DNA of 64,000 nucleotides from Streptomyces neyagawaensis (GCF_023516595.1 NZ_JAMGBG010000052.1:62001-126000), one strand, 5' to 3'. Positions 15,962 through 25,065 are shown, counted from the first letter of the stretch. The notes: generated from the sequence alone by a model not told the origin. Translations and numbers: made by a program.

Positions 15962-17173
15962 TTGAGCGCAGTGGTCTACGAACGGCGCGATGTGCGGCGG
16001 GCCCGGTACGCCGTGGCCGCCGTTTTCGCCGTGCACGGAGCGGTGACCGGCTCGTTCGCGACCCGGGTGCCCTGGATCCAGGACCACGCCCAGCTCAGCG
16101 CGGGTCAGCTGGGGCTGGCCCTCGCGTTCCCGGCGATCGGCGCGTCCGTGGCGATGCCGCTCGCCGGCTATGTCAGCCACCGGCTCGGCGCCCGTACGGC
16201 GATGCGGGCCCTGATCGCGCTGTGGACCCTCGCGCTGATCCTGCCGTCCCTCGCGCCGAACCTGTGGACGCTGTGCGCCGCCCTGTTCGTGTACGGGGCG
16301 ACGGCCGGCATGGCGGACGTGGCGATGAACGCGCTCGGCGTCGAGGTCGAGGCCCGCCTCGGCAAGTCGATCATGTCGGGGCTGCACGGCATGTGGAGCG
16401 CGGGCGCCCTCGTCGGCTCGGCGGCCGGCACGCTCGCCGCGCACCTCGGCTCGGACGCCCGGCTGCACCACGCGCTCGCGGCGGCCACCCTCACCGTGCT
16501 CGGTCTGGTCGCCTGTCAGTGGGTGCTGGACATCCGGGCCACCGAGGACGAGGAGCCGCCACCGCGGTTCGCGCTGCCTCCCAGGTCGGCGCTGCTCATC
16601 GGCGCGATCGGGTTCTGCGCGGTCTTCGCGGAGGGGGCGGCCCTGGACTGGTCGGCGGTGTATCTGCGGGACGAGCTGGCGACGTCTGCGGGCCTCGCGG
16701 CGGCGTGCACCACCGGGTTCATGCTCACCATGGCGGTGGCCCGGCTGGTGGGCGACGCGGTGGTGAACCGTTTCGGCGCGGTGCGCACGGTACGGGCGAG
16801 CGGTGTCCTCGCGGCGCTCGGCGGTGTGCTGATCGTCGTCGCGAACCATCCGGCGGTCGCCATGGCCGGGTTCGCTCTGATGGGGCTGGGCATCGCCGTC
16901 GTCGTACCGCTCTGCTTCGCCGCGGCCGGGCGCAGCGGCCCGAATCCGAGCCAGGCCATCGCGGGCGTCGCGACCATCACGTACACCTCGGGGCTGATCG
17001 CGCCGAGCGCGATCGGCGGTCTGGCACAGCTGACCAGCCTGGTGGTGTCGTTCGGTCTGGTGACGGTGCTGGCGTGCGGGCTCGCCGTGTTCGCGGGGGT
17101 GCTGCGGGCCGGGGAGGGCGACCGGACGCGGATCAGTCGGCCGGACGCGGCGGTTCCCGACCCGAAGCCCTGA
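15962..17173 (+). CDS. MFS transporter
   Basis: This 403-residue protein has about 12 hydrophobic segments (for example AVAAVFAVHGAVTGSFATRV and ALMGLGIAVVVPLCFAAAGR) and an MFS A-like loop (GYVSHRLGARTAM), and resembles the YbjJ/fucose-permease-like group. It starts with TTG at 15962, supported by GGGAGGG 7 nt upstream; the next in-frame start is GTG 15974. It probably exports or imports a sugar or drug-like compound under control of the divergent ROK regulator. Its 3' end overlaps the gene remnant on the opposite strand by about 40 bp. Confidence 0.87.
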   Translation: MSAVVYERRDVRRARYAVAAVFAVHGAVTGSFATRVPWIQDHAQLSAGQLGLALAFPAIGASVAMPLAGYVSHRLGARTAMRALIALWTLALILPSLAPNLWTLCAALFVYGATAGMADVAMNALGVEVEARLGKSIMSGLHGMWSAGALVGSAAGTLAAHLGSDARLHHALAAATLTVLGLVACQWVLDIRATEDEEPPPRFALPPRSALLIGAIGFCAVFAEGAALDWSAVYLRDELATSAGLAAACTTGFMLTMAVARLVGDAVVNRFGAVRTVRASGVLAALGGVLIVVANHPAVAMAGFALMGLGIAVVVPLCFAAAGRSGPNPSQAIAGVATITYTSGLIAPSAIGGLAQLTSLVVSFGLVTVLACGLAVFAGVLRAGEGDRTRISRPDAAVPDPKP

Positions 17174-17276
17174 AGGCGTCGCTCCACTCGGTGGGCCGCA
17201 GGGTGTCCGCGTCCAGCCTGACCAGGACACGGGTTCCCTGCGCGTAGGTACGCGAGCCGTCGGCCGAGCAGAAGCA
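17133..17276 (-). pseudogene. 3' remnant of a probable acyl-CoA thioesterase-like gene
   Basis: On the minus strand a 47-codon open stretch ends in TGA at 17133-17135 and is closed upstream by an in-frame TGA at 17277-17279. It reads GSRTYAQGTRVLVRLDADTL, then RPTEWSDAFRAS, with coding-like codon use and a strand/turn pattern reminiscent of hot-dog acyl-CoA thioesterase C-termini. No start codon with a ribosome site is seen. It looks like the surviving tail of a deleted gene, overlapping the MFS gene end. The family call is from memory and weak. Confidence 0.4.
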
Positions 17277-17350
17277 TCAGCGCCGAACGGAACGCCCTCA
17301 TCCCAAGCAACCGCTCAGTGCGGGCCGGAGGCGTGGTGCTCAGGCCCCGC

Positions 17351-18550
17351 TCAGCCCCGTGCCAGTTCGTACGCGTACCCCGGTGAGAACTCGCCGGCCT
17401 CGCCCCGGCAGCCGTCGGACTCGCCCGGCAGTTTCACCCACAGATAGGCGTCGATGCGGGACTCGCCGGTGGTGAGCGTCGGCGGGCGGCCGAGGCCCCG
17501 GCCTGACGGGTCGCACCAGGCACCGTCGGTCGGCGGGCCGTTGCCGTTGCGGCTGGTGTCGATGACGGCGCCGAGGTCCGCCGGGCCGCCGAGGGCGTCC
17601 AGCACCTTGCGGGTGTAGGCGATCTCCGCGTCGGTGCGGTTGAAGTTCGACACGTTGCTGAAGACGCCGTCGGAGGAGCCCGGTGCGGCGGCGCCCGCGA
17701 GGCGGAGCAGGGTGGCCTGCTTGTCGGGCGGGTTCCACTCCGAGTGCCCGGCGTCGTAGTAGACACGTGCCTTGGGGGCGGCGTCCTTGAGGACGCGGCC
17801 GGCGCGGACGAGCGAGGTGAACCGGTCGGCCCGCTCGTCGGCGGAGAGGCAGTCGGACTGGGCGATCGCGTCGGGCTCCAGGATGACGATGACCTCGTCC
17901 TCGCCCAGCCCGGCGGCGAACGCGTCGATCCAGGCGTCGTAGGCGTCCAGGTTCTTGGCACCGCCCTGGGAGGCCCCGCCACAGTCGCGGTCCGGGATCG
18001 CGTACGCCACGAGGACCGGCACCCGGTCGTGCTCGGCACCGCCGGAGGCGACCGCGGCGACCTCGGCGGTGACGGTGGCCGGGTTCGGGTCGGTGAACCA
18101 GACGGCCGCGGGACGGTCGGCGATACGGGACTCGATGACGGCGCTGCGCGGGTCGTCGGGGTGGGCCCGCACCCAGTCGCGGACCTGGGACTCGGGGTGC
18201 CGGTAGAGCTTGACGGGGGCGTCCGGCCGGGGCCCGGTGTGCCGGCGGGTCTCCTCCGACGAAGGGCGCGCCTCGGGCGTCCGGGACGGTTCGGGTGATG
18301 CCGACGGTGCGGGCGAGGTCCTCGACGGGGACGGGGAGGCCGTGCTCGGGTGGGACGGCCGTCCGGGTGGGCCGCCGGACAGGGTCCGGGCCTCGGCGGC
18401 GCCTCCGTTGCCGTTCAGTCCGGCCATCGCGCCGGTGACGGTTCCGGCGACGGCCACGAGCGACGCGGCGGCGATCATGGCGCCGCGGCGCACCTTCCGC
18501 CTGTGCGCGGCGCGGCGTGCGGCCAGTCGCTGGGCGCGTAAGCCTGACAC
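17351..18550 (-). CDS. Secreted glycoside hydrolase family 6 (cellulase-like)
   Basis: This 399-residue protein has a basic N-terminus and a hydrophobic export segment (AMIAAASLVAVAGTVTGAMA, ~24-43), a Ser/Pro/Thr-rich linker (~55-105), and a GH6 catalytic domain. GH6 landmarks include VAYAIPDRDCGGAS with the likely acid aspartate, VIVILEPDAIAQSDC, and TSRNGNGPP with AWCDPSGRGLG near the end. The expected activity is hydrolysis of beta-1,4-glucan; whether endo or exo cannot be told. No carbohydrate-binding module is present. It is divergent from the DUF5995 gene across 136 bp. Confidence 0.9.
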   Translation of the reverse strand: MSGLRAQRLAARRAAHRRKVRRGAMIAAASLVAVAGTVTGAMAGLNGNGGAAEARTLSGGPPGRPSHPSTASPSPSRTSPAPSASPEPSRTPEARPSSEETRRHTGPRPDAPVKLYRHPESQVRDWVRAHPDDPRSAVIESRIADRPAAVWFTDPNPATVTAEVAAVASGGAEHDRVPVLVAYAIPDRDCGGASQGGAKNLDAYDAWIDAFAAGLGEDEVIVILEPDAIAQSDCLSADERADRFTSLVRAGRVLKDAAPKARVYYDAGHSEWNPPDKQATLLRLAGAAAPGSSDGVFSNVSNFNRTDAEIAYTRKVLDALGGPADLGAVIDTSRNGNGPPTDGAWCDPSGRGLGRPPTLTTGESRIDAYLWVKLPGESDGCRGEAGEFSPGYAYELARG

Positions 18551-18686
18551 GTGGTGCTCCCCCCTGCTCCCGGACCGTGACTCACCGGCTTCCCGGTACG
18601 CGCCGCCGAGCCCACGTTCCCCCGATCCGGGGATGTGCCGGGCACGGCGGCATCGGTGTCAGCCTAGGCCTGGGACCCTGCCCCTT

Positions 18687-19370
18687 ATGGCGCAGTTGGA
18701 ACATTTCACCAATTCCGTGGACTCGGTGGACGCCGTCGTCGCCCGTATGCAGGCCCTCGACGCCGCCCTGCCCGAGCGGGACGGGATCGCGGTCTTCAAC
18801 CGTGTCTACCTCACCGTCACGGAGGCCGTGGGCCGGCGTGTCGACGCCGGTTGCTTCGCGGATCCGCGGGCCGCGACCGCCCTCGACGTGCGCTTCGCGG
18901 AGCGGTACCTGCGGGTGGCGGAGGGCGGCCCCGCGCCCGCCTGCTGGCGGCCGCTGCTGCAGCTCCGGCGCCATCCCGGCGTACGTCCGCTGCAGTTCGC
19001 GCTCTCCGGCATCAACGCGCACATCGGGCACGATCTCGCGCTCGCCGTCGTGGACGCCTGTCGTACGCTCGGCTGTGAACCCGTCGACCTGGAGGACGAG
19101 TTCGAGCACGTGGGCGATCTCCTCGTCTCGCTGGAGGAGCGGGTCCGCGAGGAGCTGATGCCGGGCCCCGATCTCCTCCAGGTCGCCGACCCGCTCACTC
19201 ATCTGCTCGGGTCGTGGAGCCTGGAGCGGGCGCGCGAGGCCACCTGGGCGGCGGCCAGGGCGCTGTGGGCGCTGCGCGGACTCCCCGATCTCGCCGAGGA
19301 GTTGGCCCACCGCCTGGACGCGGCGGTGGGGTGCGCGGGGCGGATGCTCCTGACGCCGCTGTCGGACTGA
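18687..19370 (+). CDS. DUF5995-family protein
   Basis: This 227-residue, largely alpha-helical protein has no signal peptide or membrane segment. It contains motifs that I associate with DUF5995: RDGIAVFNRVYLTVTEAV, the long helix after DVRFAERYLR, and GINAHIGHDLALAVVDAC with conserved histidines. Function unknown; the paired histidines could bind a metal. ATG at 18687 gives MAQLEHFTNSV. A hairpin terminator shared with the convergent amine oxidase follows the stop. Confidence 0.8.
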   Translation: MAQLEHFTNSVDSVDAVVARMQALDAALPERDGIAVFNRVYLTVTEAVGRRVDAGCFADPRAATALDVRFAERYLRVAEGGPAPACWRPLLQLRRHPGVRPLQFALSGINAHIGHDLALAVVDACRTLGCEPVDLEDEFEHVGDLLVSLEERVREELMPGPDLLQVADPLTHLLGSWSLERAREATWAAARALWALRGLPDLAEELAHRLDAAVGCAGRMLLTPLSD

Positions 19371-19384
19371 GGGGCGACCGGCTC

Positions 19385-19428
19385 AGAGCCTGTGAACAAA
19401 CCCCGGTCCGGGCGCGGGCACAGGCTCT
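19385..19428. terminator. Bidirectional terminator between convergent genes
   Basis: A 10-bp perfect stem (AGAGCCTGTG, 19385-19394, with CACAGGCTCT, 19419-19428) with a 24-nt GC-rich loop lies between the DUF5995 and amine oxidase stops, touching the latter. Confidence 0.6.
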
Positions 19429-21140
19429 CAGTCCTCCGGGAGTTCCACGGGCGCGATCTCGTCGTACACGTCGCCGGGGCCGGGGTTGGCCGCGTCGGTG
19501 GTGCCGCCGAGGTGGTGCATGACGCCCCACACGGCATTGAGCGCGGTCTGGATCGCGCCCTCGGCCCAGCCGGCCGTCCAGGAGATGTCGTCGCCGGCGA
19601 GGAAGATGCCCCGCTTGTCCTCGGGCAGCCGGTCCTGCATGAAGTGGGTGAACAGGCGCCGCTGGTAGCGGTAGTGGCCGGGCAGGTTGGCCTTGAACGC
19701 GCCCATGAAGTAGGGCTCGTTCTCCCAGGAGACGGTGACCGGGCTGCCGATGATGTGCTTGCGGATGTCGACCTTCGGGTAGATCTCGCCGAGCGACTTC
19801 AGCATGACCTCCATCCGCTCGTTCGCGGACAGCGGCAGCCACTTCAGACTGTCGTCGCACCAGGTGTAGGACAGGCAGATGACGGCGGGCTTGTCCGGGC
19901 CGTCGTCGAGGAGGTACGTCCCTCGCGTCATCCGGTCGGTGAGCGTCATCGACATGACGTCCCGGCCCGTCGGGTTTCCCCTGTCGTCGACGGCCTTGTC
20001 GAGCCAGAAGGGCCGGTCGACGGGCACGAACAGCTTCGAGCTCTCCATGTAGTGGGTCCGCTCGATCGCCGTCCAGTGGTCGATCGGGAAGAGCGAGTCG
20101 TCGCAGTCGATCTTCGACAGCAGCATCCAGGACTGGGCGGTGAAGACGGCCGCCTGGTAGGTGCGGATGTCGCCGTTCGCGTCGGTCACGGTGATCCGGT
20201 TGCCGGCGGTGCGGTGCAGCCGGGTCACGGCCGGGCGGGGCTCGCCGTTCTCGTGCAGCGTGGCGAGGGAGGTGCCGTACGCCCAGTGCACGATCTTCTC
20301 GGGCTCGCGCTCCCAGAGGCGGAGCGGGAGCTGCTGGCTGCCGCCGACGATGCCGCGGTGGTGGTCGTCGGCCTCGGTGTAGACGACACGCAGGATCTCC
20401 AGGATGGAGTTCGGGAAGTCGGTGTCCCAGCCGCCGGTGCCGAAACCGACCTGGCCGAAGATCTCGCGGTGGCGGAACGACTTGAACGCCTCGGAGTCGC
20501 AGAGGAAGCCGTAGAAGGTCTGGTTGTCGAGCTTCTCCACGAGCCGCGCCCAGATCTCGCGGATGCGCGGGACGTCCCGCTCGCGCATGGCGCGGTTCAT
20601 GTCGGAGAAGTCGGCGCCCTCGTCGAGGCACTTGTTCCAGGCTTCGGCGACGTCGCGGTACACCTGCGGGAGGTCGGCGATCGTCTCGGCGTAGTGCGAC
20701 TCGCCCTTGAGGTCGACGACGGTCGAGGGCGTGGTCTCCGCGAGGGGGTTGGGGAAGGGCCGCGTCTCCAGGCCGACCAGGTCGATGTAGTGCTGGAGGG
20801 CGGTGGACGAGGGCGGGAAGCGCATGGCGCCCATCTCGGCGGTGAGCGAGGGGTCGCAGCCCTCGAAGCCCACCGTGCGCAGCCGTCCGCCGATCCGGTC
20901 GGCCTCGTACACGACCGGCTTGAGGCCCATCTTCATCAGCTCGTACGCGGCCACGATGCCGGACAGCCCGCCGCCGATGACGGCGACCTCGGTGCCGTGC
21001 TCGGTCGCCGGGATCTGGCCGAGGCCCGCCGGGTGGGCCAGGAAGTCGTCGTACGCGTACGGGAAGTCCGGGCCGAACATGGTGATCGGCGGCTGCTGCT
21101 CGTCTGCGTGCTCGATGGCGTTGGGCACGGTGGACGTCAT
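19428..21140 (-). CDS. Flavin monoamine oxidase / amino-acid 2-monooxygenase-like
   Basis: This 570-residue protein has an N-terminal FAD-binding Rossmann motif (VAVIGGGLSGIVAAYELMKM, ~52-71), GGRLRTVGFEG, and the C-terminal FAD segment GIFLAGDDISWTAGWAEGAI. Length and architecture fit the group containing L-amino-acid oxidases and tryptophan/phenylalanine 2-monooxygenases. The latter convert an amino acid to the corresponding amide with O2. It is downstream of a nitrilase-superfamily amidohydrolase in the same operon (54-bp gap), which supports an amide-forming role. No signal peptide. Oxidase versus monooxygenase cannot be decided from sequence. Confidence 0.87.
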   Translation of the reverse strand: MTSTVPNAIEHADEQQPPITMFGPDFPYAYDDFLAHPAGLGQIPATEHGTEVAVIGGGLSGIVAAYELMKMGLKPVVYEADRIGGRLRTVGFEGCDPSLTAEMGAMRFPPSSTALQHYIDLVGLETRPFPNPLAETTPSTVVDLKGESHYAETIADLPQVYRDVAEAWNKCLDEGADFSDMNRAMRERDVPRIREIWARLVEKLDNQTFYGFLCDSEAFKSFRHREIFGQVGFGTGGWDTDFPNSILEILRVVYTEADDHHRGIVGGSQQLPLRLWEREPEKIVHWAYGTSLATLHENGEPRPAVTRLHRTAGNRITVTDANGDIRTYQAAVFTAQSWMLLSKIDCDDSLFPIDHWTAIERTHYMESSKLFVPVDRPFWLDKAVDDRGNPTGRDVMSMTLTDRMTRGTYLLDDGPDKPAVICLSYTWCDDSLKWLPLSANERMEVMLKSLGEIYPKVDIRKHIIGSPVTVSWENEPYFMGAFKANLPGHYRYQRRLFTHFMQDRLPEDKRGIFLAGDDISWTAGWAEGAIQTALNAVWGVMHHLGGTTDAANPGPGDVYDEIAPVELPED

Positions 21141-21194
21141 GGGGTACGGACTCCTTGCGGGAAAGCGGCGGGGCGGGGCTGGCGGGAGAGAGGG

Positions 21195-21983
21195 TCAGAC
21201 GAGGGATCCGTAGAGACCGGGGCGGCGGTCCGTCAGATACGGGTTCGCCTCGCGGGAGGCCACGACGAACGCGGGGTCGACGTCGGCGAGGACGAGGTCC
21301 TCCTCGCGTCCGGCGCGGGTGCGCGCGACCCCGTCGGGCCCGGCCAGCGTGGACAGCCCGACGAACTCGAACTCCCCTTCCCGGCCGACCCGGTTGACGT
21401 ACGCGACGTACATCTGGTTCTCGAAGGCCCGCACCGGGATCATCGACTCGGCGACGAACTGGAACGGATGCATCTGGGCCGTGGGCACCACGAGCAGGTC
21501 GGTACCGGCGAGGGCGTGGGCGCGGACGTTCTCCGGGAACTCCACGTCGTAGCAGATCATGATCCCGACGCGGACGCCGTCCAGCTCGGCCTGGACGACG
21601 GGCTGCTCGCCCGGCGTGAAGTGGTCCCGCTCGAAGCAGCCGAAGAGATGCGTCTTGCGGTAGTTGGCGAGCCGGGTGCCGTCGGCGGAGACGAGCTGCG
21701 CCGAGTTGAAGACGACCTCGCCGGACCGCTCGGGGTAGCCGTACGCGACGGCGAGCCCGTGGCGTCCGGCGATCTCCGCGACCGCGTCGGCCGAGTCACC
21801 GTCGGCGGGCTCGGCGAACCGGGCGATGTCGTCGCCGATCGCGTACCCCGTCAGGAACATCTCGGGGGCGATCAGCAGCCCCGCGCCGGCAGCGGCGGCG
21901 CGGCCCGCGGCCTCGTCGAGCACCTTGAGGTTCTCGACGACCGAGCCGGGGCGGCCGGAGCTCTGGAGCAGGGCGATGCGCAT
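21195..21983 (-). CDS. Carbon-nitrogen hydrolase (nitrilase superfamily amidase)
   Basis: This 262-residue enzyme has the catalytic Glu-Lys-Cys triad of the superfamily: Glu in LIAPEMFLTGYA (~40), Lys in NYRKTHLFGCFE (~110), Cys in IMICYDVEFPEN (~145). It hydrolyses a carboxamide to acid and ammonia. It is first in an operon with the flavin amine oxidase, so a plausible job is hydrolysis of the amide that enzyme produces. The 226-bp upstream region contains three phased TTGCG half-sites like those in front of the Lrp/permease operon. Confidence 0.9.
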   Translation of the reverse strand: MRIALLQSSGRPGSVVENLKVLDEAAGRAAAAGAGLLIAPEMFLTGYAIGDDIARFAEPADGDSADAVAEIAGRHGLAVAYGYPERSGEVVFNSAQLVSADGTRLANYRKTHLFGCFERDHFTPGEQPVVQAELDGVRVGIMICYDVEFPENVRAHALAGTDLLVVPTAQMHPFQFVAESMIPVRAFENQMYVAYVNRVGREGEFEFVGLSTLAGPDGVARTRAGREEDLVLADVDPAFVVASREANPYLTDRRPGLYGSLV

Positions 21984-22063
21984 GCGCGTTCCTCACCGGA
22001 AGGAGGGGGTCTGGGGGTCATATAGACGGTACGGGCGGCTGACCAGGCCGGACAAGGAGGAGC

Positions 22064-22123
22064 CGTTGCGCGCCAGTGAGCGGTTCATTGCGTCCTGGGG
22101 CGGGTCCGCGGCGATTCGTTGCG
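22064..22123 (-). promoter_or_regulatory. Phased TTGCG half-sites upstream of the amidase operon
   Basis: TTGCG occurs on the plus strand at 22066, 22088 and 22119, that is 22 and 31 bp apart, close to two and three helical turns. A near-identical arrangement (21, 30, 21 bp) precedes the amino-acid permease/Lrp operon. Such spacing is typical of Lrp/AsnC octamer binding. Inferred, not demonstrated. Confidence 0.45.
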
Positions 22124-22156
22124 CGCCTCGGGCGGTGTTTTCCCGCCGTGCGGGGC

Positions 22157-22202
22157 CCCGTGGGGCTACCCAGTCACGGACGCGATGCGGCAGCCCCACG
22201 GG
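22157..22202 (-). terminator. Terminator downstream of the MFS transporter
   Basis: An 11-bp perfect stem (CCCCGTGGGGC, 22157-22167, with GCCCCACGGGG, 22192-22202) with a 24-nt loop begins 8 bp past the MFS stop at 22210, in the expected place for a minus-strand terminator. Confidence 0.55.
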
Positions 22203-22209
22203 GTGGGTG

Positions 22210-23433
22210 TCAGGTGCGCGCCCTGGACGTCCCCCTAATCGCCACCAGGACCAGCGCCGTCACCAGGTAGGGCACCGCGAACACCGCGAAGACGGTGCTG
22301 TGGGGGTGGTGGGCGCCGAGCAGGGCGTACCCGGCGAAGACGGCGACGGTCGCCAGTTCGGTGCCCATGCTCGCCACCGAGGTGAGGGTGGCCCGGTGCC
22401 CGCCCTCGATACGGTCCTGGAGCCGGGCGTCGACGAGGACGTTGACCAGCTGGAAGCCGCCGAAGGCGACACCCACGAGGGCGACGGCGGCGGGGGTCGC
22501 CGTCAGCGCTCCCCCGGCGAGGGCGAGCGCCGAGACGGCGAGGACCACCCCGAGCCCGGTCGTGCTCAGGCGTTCTCCCACGCCGGTCAGGAGGCTGCCG
22601 ATCGTGGGCCCGGCCCAGATCAGCAGCAGCAGGTACGGCACCGTCTGCTCGGCCACGCCGGTGTCGTGGGCCAGCAGCGGGGTGTACTCGTCGAGGGCAC
22701 CCCAGACCGCGCCGACCGCGGGAACGAGAAGCAGGGCTCCGCGCACGGAACGGTTCCGGCGGGCCTCGGCGAGCCCGGTCCGCAGGGTCGTGAGGGTGGA
22801 GGCACGGCGGGCGCCGCCGGCGGCCGTCGGACGGTGCTCGGGGAACCGGGTCGCCAGCGCCGCGGTCAGCACACAGACCAGGACGCTCGCCGCGCCGACG
22901 GCCGGGTAGCCGCCGAGGTCGAGCACCGGCCCGGCCAGCCCCATCGCCGCCATCACGGCGATCATCCCGGCCGCCTGGGCCCGGCCGATCACGCGCGCGT
23001 ACCGGTCGGCCGCGCCGAGCCGGTCCAGTTCGTCGTAGACCAGCGCCTCCAGGGCACCGGAGCCGAGCGCTCCGCGCACCCCCCACAGCACGAAGCCGAG
23101 GGCGAACGCCCAGTACGACGGGACGATCACCCACAGGGCGAAGCCGACGGCGGTGAGCAGCGGGCCGAGCCACAGCAGCAGCCGTCGGGAGACGGCGTCG
23201 GCCCAGGCACCGGACGGGACCTCCAGCAGGATCCCGGTGATCGACCACAGGGCGAACAGCGAGGAGACCTGCCAGAGGGACAGGCCGGTGTCGCTGAACA
23301 GCAGCGCGTACACCGGATAGAGCAGCACGAAGTCGTCGAGGAACGCGTAGCCGTACAGCGTGGCCGTCAGCCGGCGGACACCGGTGGTCCGGAGATCCGC
23401 GGCGCGGGGCGCACGCGCAGGTGAGAGTGTCAT
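22210..23433 (-). CDS. MFS transporter (DHA-like)
   Basis: This 407-residue protein has about 12 hydrophobic segments. The N-terminal half contains YGYAFLDDFVLLYPVYALLF and a loop-2/3 motif GAWADAVSRRLLLWLG, fitting drug:H+ antiporter-type MFS proteins. The ATG at 23433 is preferred (GGAAGG 4 nt upstream, MTLSPARAPRA) over an open extension to 23514. Substrate unknown. It is transcribed toward the amidase operon but separated by a terminator, so it is probably independent. Confidence 0.87.
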   Translation of the reverse strand: MTLSPARAPRAADLRTTGVRRLTATLYGYAFLDDFVLLYPVYALLFSDTGLSLWQVSSLFALWSITGILLEVPSGAWADAVSRRLLLWLGPLLTAVGFALWVIVPSYWAFALGFVLWGVRGALGSGALEALVYDELDRLGAADRYARVIGRAQAAGMIAVMAAMGLAGPVLDLGGYPAVGAASVLVCVLTAALATRFPEHRPTAAGGARRASTLTTLRTGLAEARRNRSVRGALLLVPAVGAVWGALDEYTPLLAHDTGVAEQTVPYLLLLIWAGPTIGSLLTGVGERLSTTGLGVVLAVSALALAGGALTATPAAVALVGVAFGGFQLVNVLVDARLQDRIEGGHRATLTSVASMGTELATVAVFAGYALLGAHHPHSTVFAVFAVPYLVTALVLVAIRGTSRART

Positions 23434-23595
23434 GAGGCCTTCCCGCAGGGGCGATTCGGACGTCGGAGGTACGGCGTCCGAGGCGGCCCTCGGGAGGCAC
23501 GGCTGGTGGATCAATGTCGCCAGGTCATGGCAGCGATGCTAGCCGGGCCGTCCCGCCCGGCCCAGGGGATTTCGGCCGTCATCCCTCGGCGGCCC

Positions 23596-25065
23596 TCACC
23601 CCTCGGCGGCCGTACCCAGCGCGAACGTCGTGACGACGGCCGCGTGGTCCGACGGCCAGTCGTTGTCCTCGACGTCCGGCCAGGTGCGGGGGGTGCCGCG
23701 CACATAGGTCCGGGAGTCGAGCACGGCCAGGCCCCGGTGCAGGACGAAGTCGATGCGGTCCTGCGGCTCCGGGCGGCCGCTGCCGTCCTCGTGCTCGACG
23801 TGGATCGGCGACCAGGTGTGGCCGGGGTCCCGCACGGGGTCGGGGTGGGCCTCGCGGTAGGAGTCGCGCAGACCCGCCGCCTCGGCGGCCCTGGTCACCG
23901 GCCAGTCGACCTCGGGCCGGTCAAGGTGCGAGGGGCTGTTGAAGTCGCCCACCAGGACGACCGGCACGGTGCCGTCGAGCCGGCGCAGGCAGTCCCGCAG
24001 CTGGCCGAGGCGCACCTCCTCGTGGGCGATCAGCTCGTCGGCGCCCAGCCCGTCGAAGGCGGCCTCGTAGGGCCCGTACGGCTTGTAGTCGAGGTGGACG
24101 GTCCACACGTCGACCTCGGTGCCGGTGCCGGTTCTGACGCGGACGCCCGCCGCCCCGTAGAAGCCGACGTCCGGGTCGCCGAGGCGGGCCGTGATCGGGT
24201 GGCGGCTGATGACGCCGAGGTTGTCGCCGGCCCGGTGGTGGTGCCAGCCGAGGGCCTCGGCGAGTTCCTCGGCGGCCGTGCCGTACGTCTCCTGGAGGCC
24301 CACCACGTCGGCCCCGGTCTCGGCGATCACCGCGAGCTGTTTGGCGCGGTGATCGCGGACCTTGGTGCCGCCGTGCCAGAGGTTCCAGGTCATCACGCGC
24401 AGGGTGGGGCCGTCGGGGGCGACCAGCCGGCACAGGCTCGCCGGGGTCACGTCCTCCAGGCTCTCCCGTACGGTCCGGCCCGGCGCCTCGTCGATCGGCG
24501 CGAGCGAGGGCACCGCGAGGACCACGCAGCCCGCCGCCTCGGCCGAGGCGACACCGGTCTCGGTGTCCTCGACGGCCACGCAGGCGGCCGGGTCGACGCC
24601 GAGGGCACGGCAGGCGGCGAGATAGGGGTCGGGGGCGGGCTTGGTGTGCTCGGTGTCGTCGGCGGTGACGGAGGCGGCGAACAGGTGACGGCCGAGGACG
24701 TCGAGGACGGTGTCGGCGACGGTACGCGGTGACGCGGTGACCAGGGCGGTGGGGACGCCCTCGCGGGCCAGGGCCCGCAGCAGCTCCAGGGCGCCCGGCC
24801 GGGGCACGATCCCGGTGCGGACCCGCTCGGCGAACTCCCGGTGGAGCGCGGCGGCCAGTTCGCCGAGCGGCGCGCCGGTGATCCCGGCGAGCCAGGCGGC
24901 GGTGTGCTCGACCGGGCGGCCGAGGACGTCCGGCTGGTCGGCCCCGGTCAGCGCGCGTCCGAGGCCGGCGGCCACCTCTTCCACCGCCTCCCACCAGAGC
25001 CGCTCGGTGTCGACGAGCGTGCCGTCCATGTCGAACAGGGCGGCCTGCAACGGGGGTCGGGACAA
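23596..25065 (-). CDS. HAD phosphatase fused to an endonuclease/exonuclease/phosphatase domain
   Basis: This 489-residue protein joins two hydrolase domains. Residues 1-220 are a beta-phosphoglucomutase-like HAD phosphatase: DMDGTLVDTE with the nucleophile Asp, ALVTASPRT, and TKPAPDPY with VAVEDTETGVASA. Residues ~225-485 are an EEP-fold hydrolase: TWNLWHGGTKVRD, VVGLQETYG, LVGDFNSPSHLD, DRIDFVL and PSDHAAVVTTF. The combination could cleave a phosphodiester and then a phosphomonoester. TTG start at 25065 has GAAG nearby. It lies 247 bp downstream of the ABC importer operon on the same strand. No signal peptide. Confidence 0.88.
   Translation of the reverse strand: MSRPPLQAALFDMDGTLVDTERLWWEAVEEVAAGLGRALTGADQPDVLGRPVEHTAAWLAGITGAPLGELAAALHREFAERVRTGIVPRPGALELLRALAREGVPTALVTASPRTVADTVLDVLGRHLFAASVTADDTEHTKPAPDPYLAACRALGVDPAACVAVEDTETGVASAEAAGCVVLAVPSLAPIDEAPGRTVRESLEDVTPASLCRLVAPDGPTLRVMTWNLWHGGTKVRDHRAKQLAVIAETGADVVGLQETYGTAAEELAEALGWHHHRAGDNLGVISRHPITARLGDPDVGFYGAAGVRVRTGTGTEVDVWTVHLDYKPYGPYEAAFDGLGADELIAHEEVRLGQLRDCLRRLDGTVPVVLVGDFNSPSHLDRPEVDWPVTRAAEAAGLRDSYREAHPDPVRDPGHTWSPIHVEHEDGSGRPEPQDRIDFVLHRGLAVLDSRTYVRGTPRTWPDVEDNDWPSDHAAVVTTFALGTAAEG

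Noticed and set aside
19392-22025. 877-codon plus-strand frame across the oxidase and amidase genes
   Set aside because: Spans two unrelated real genes on the other strand and the intergenic gap; no motif in the translation.
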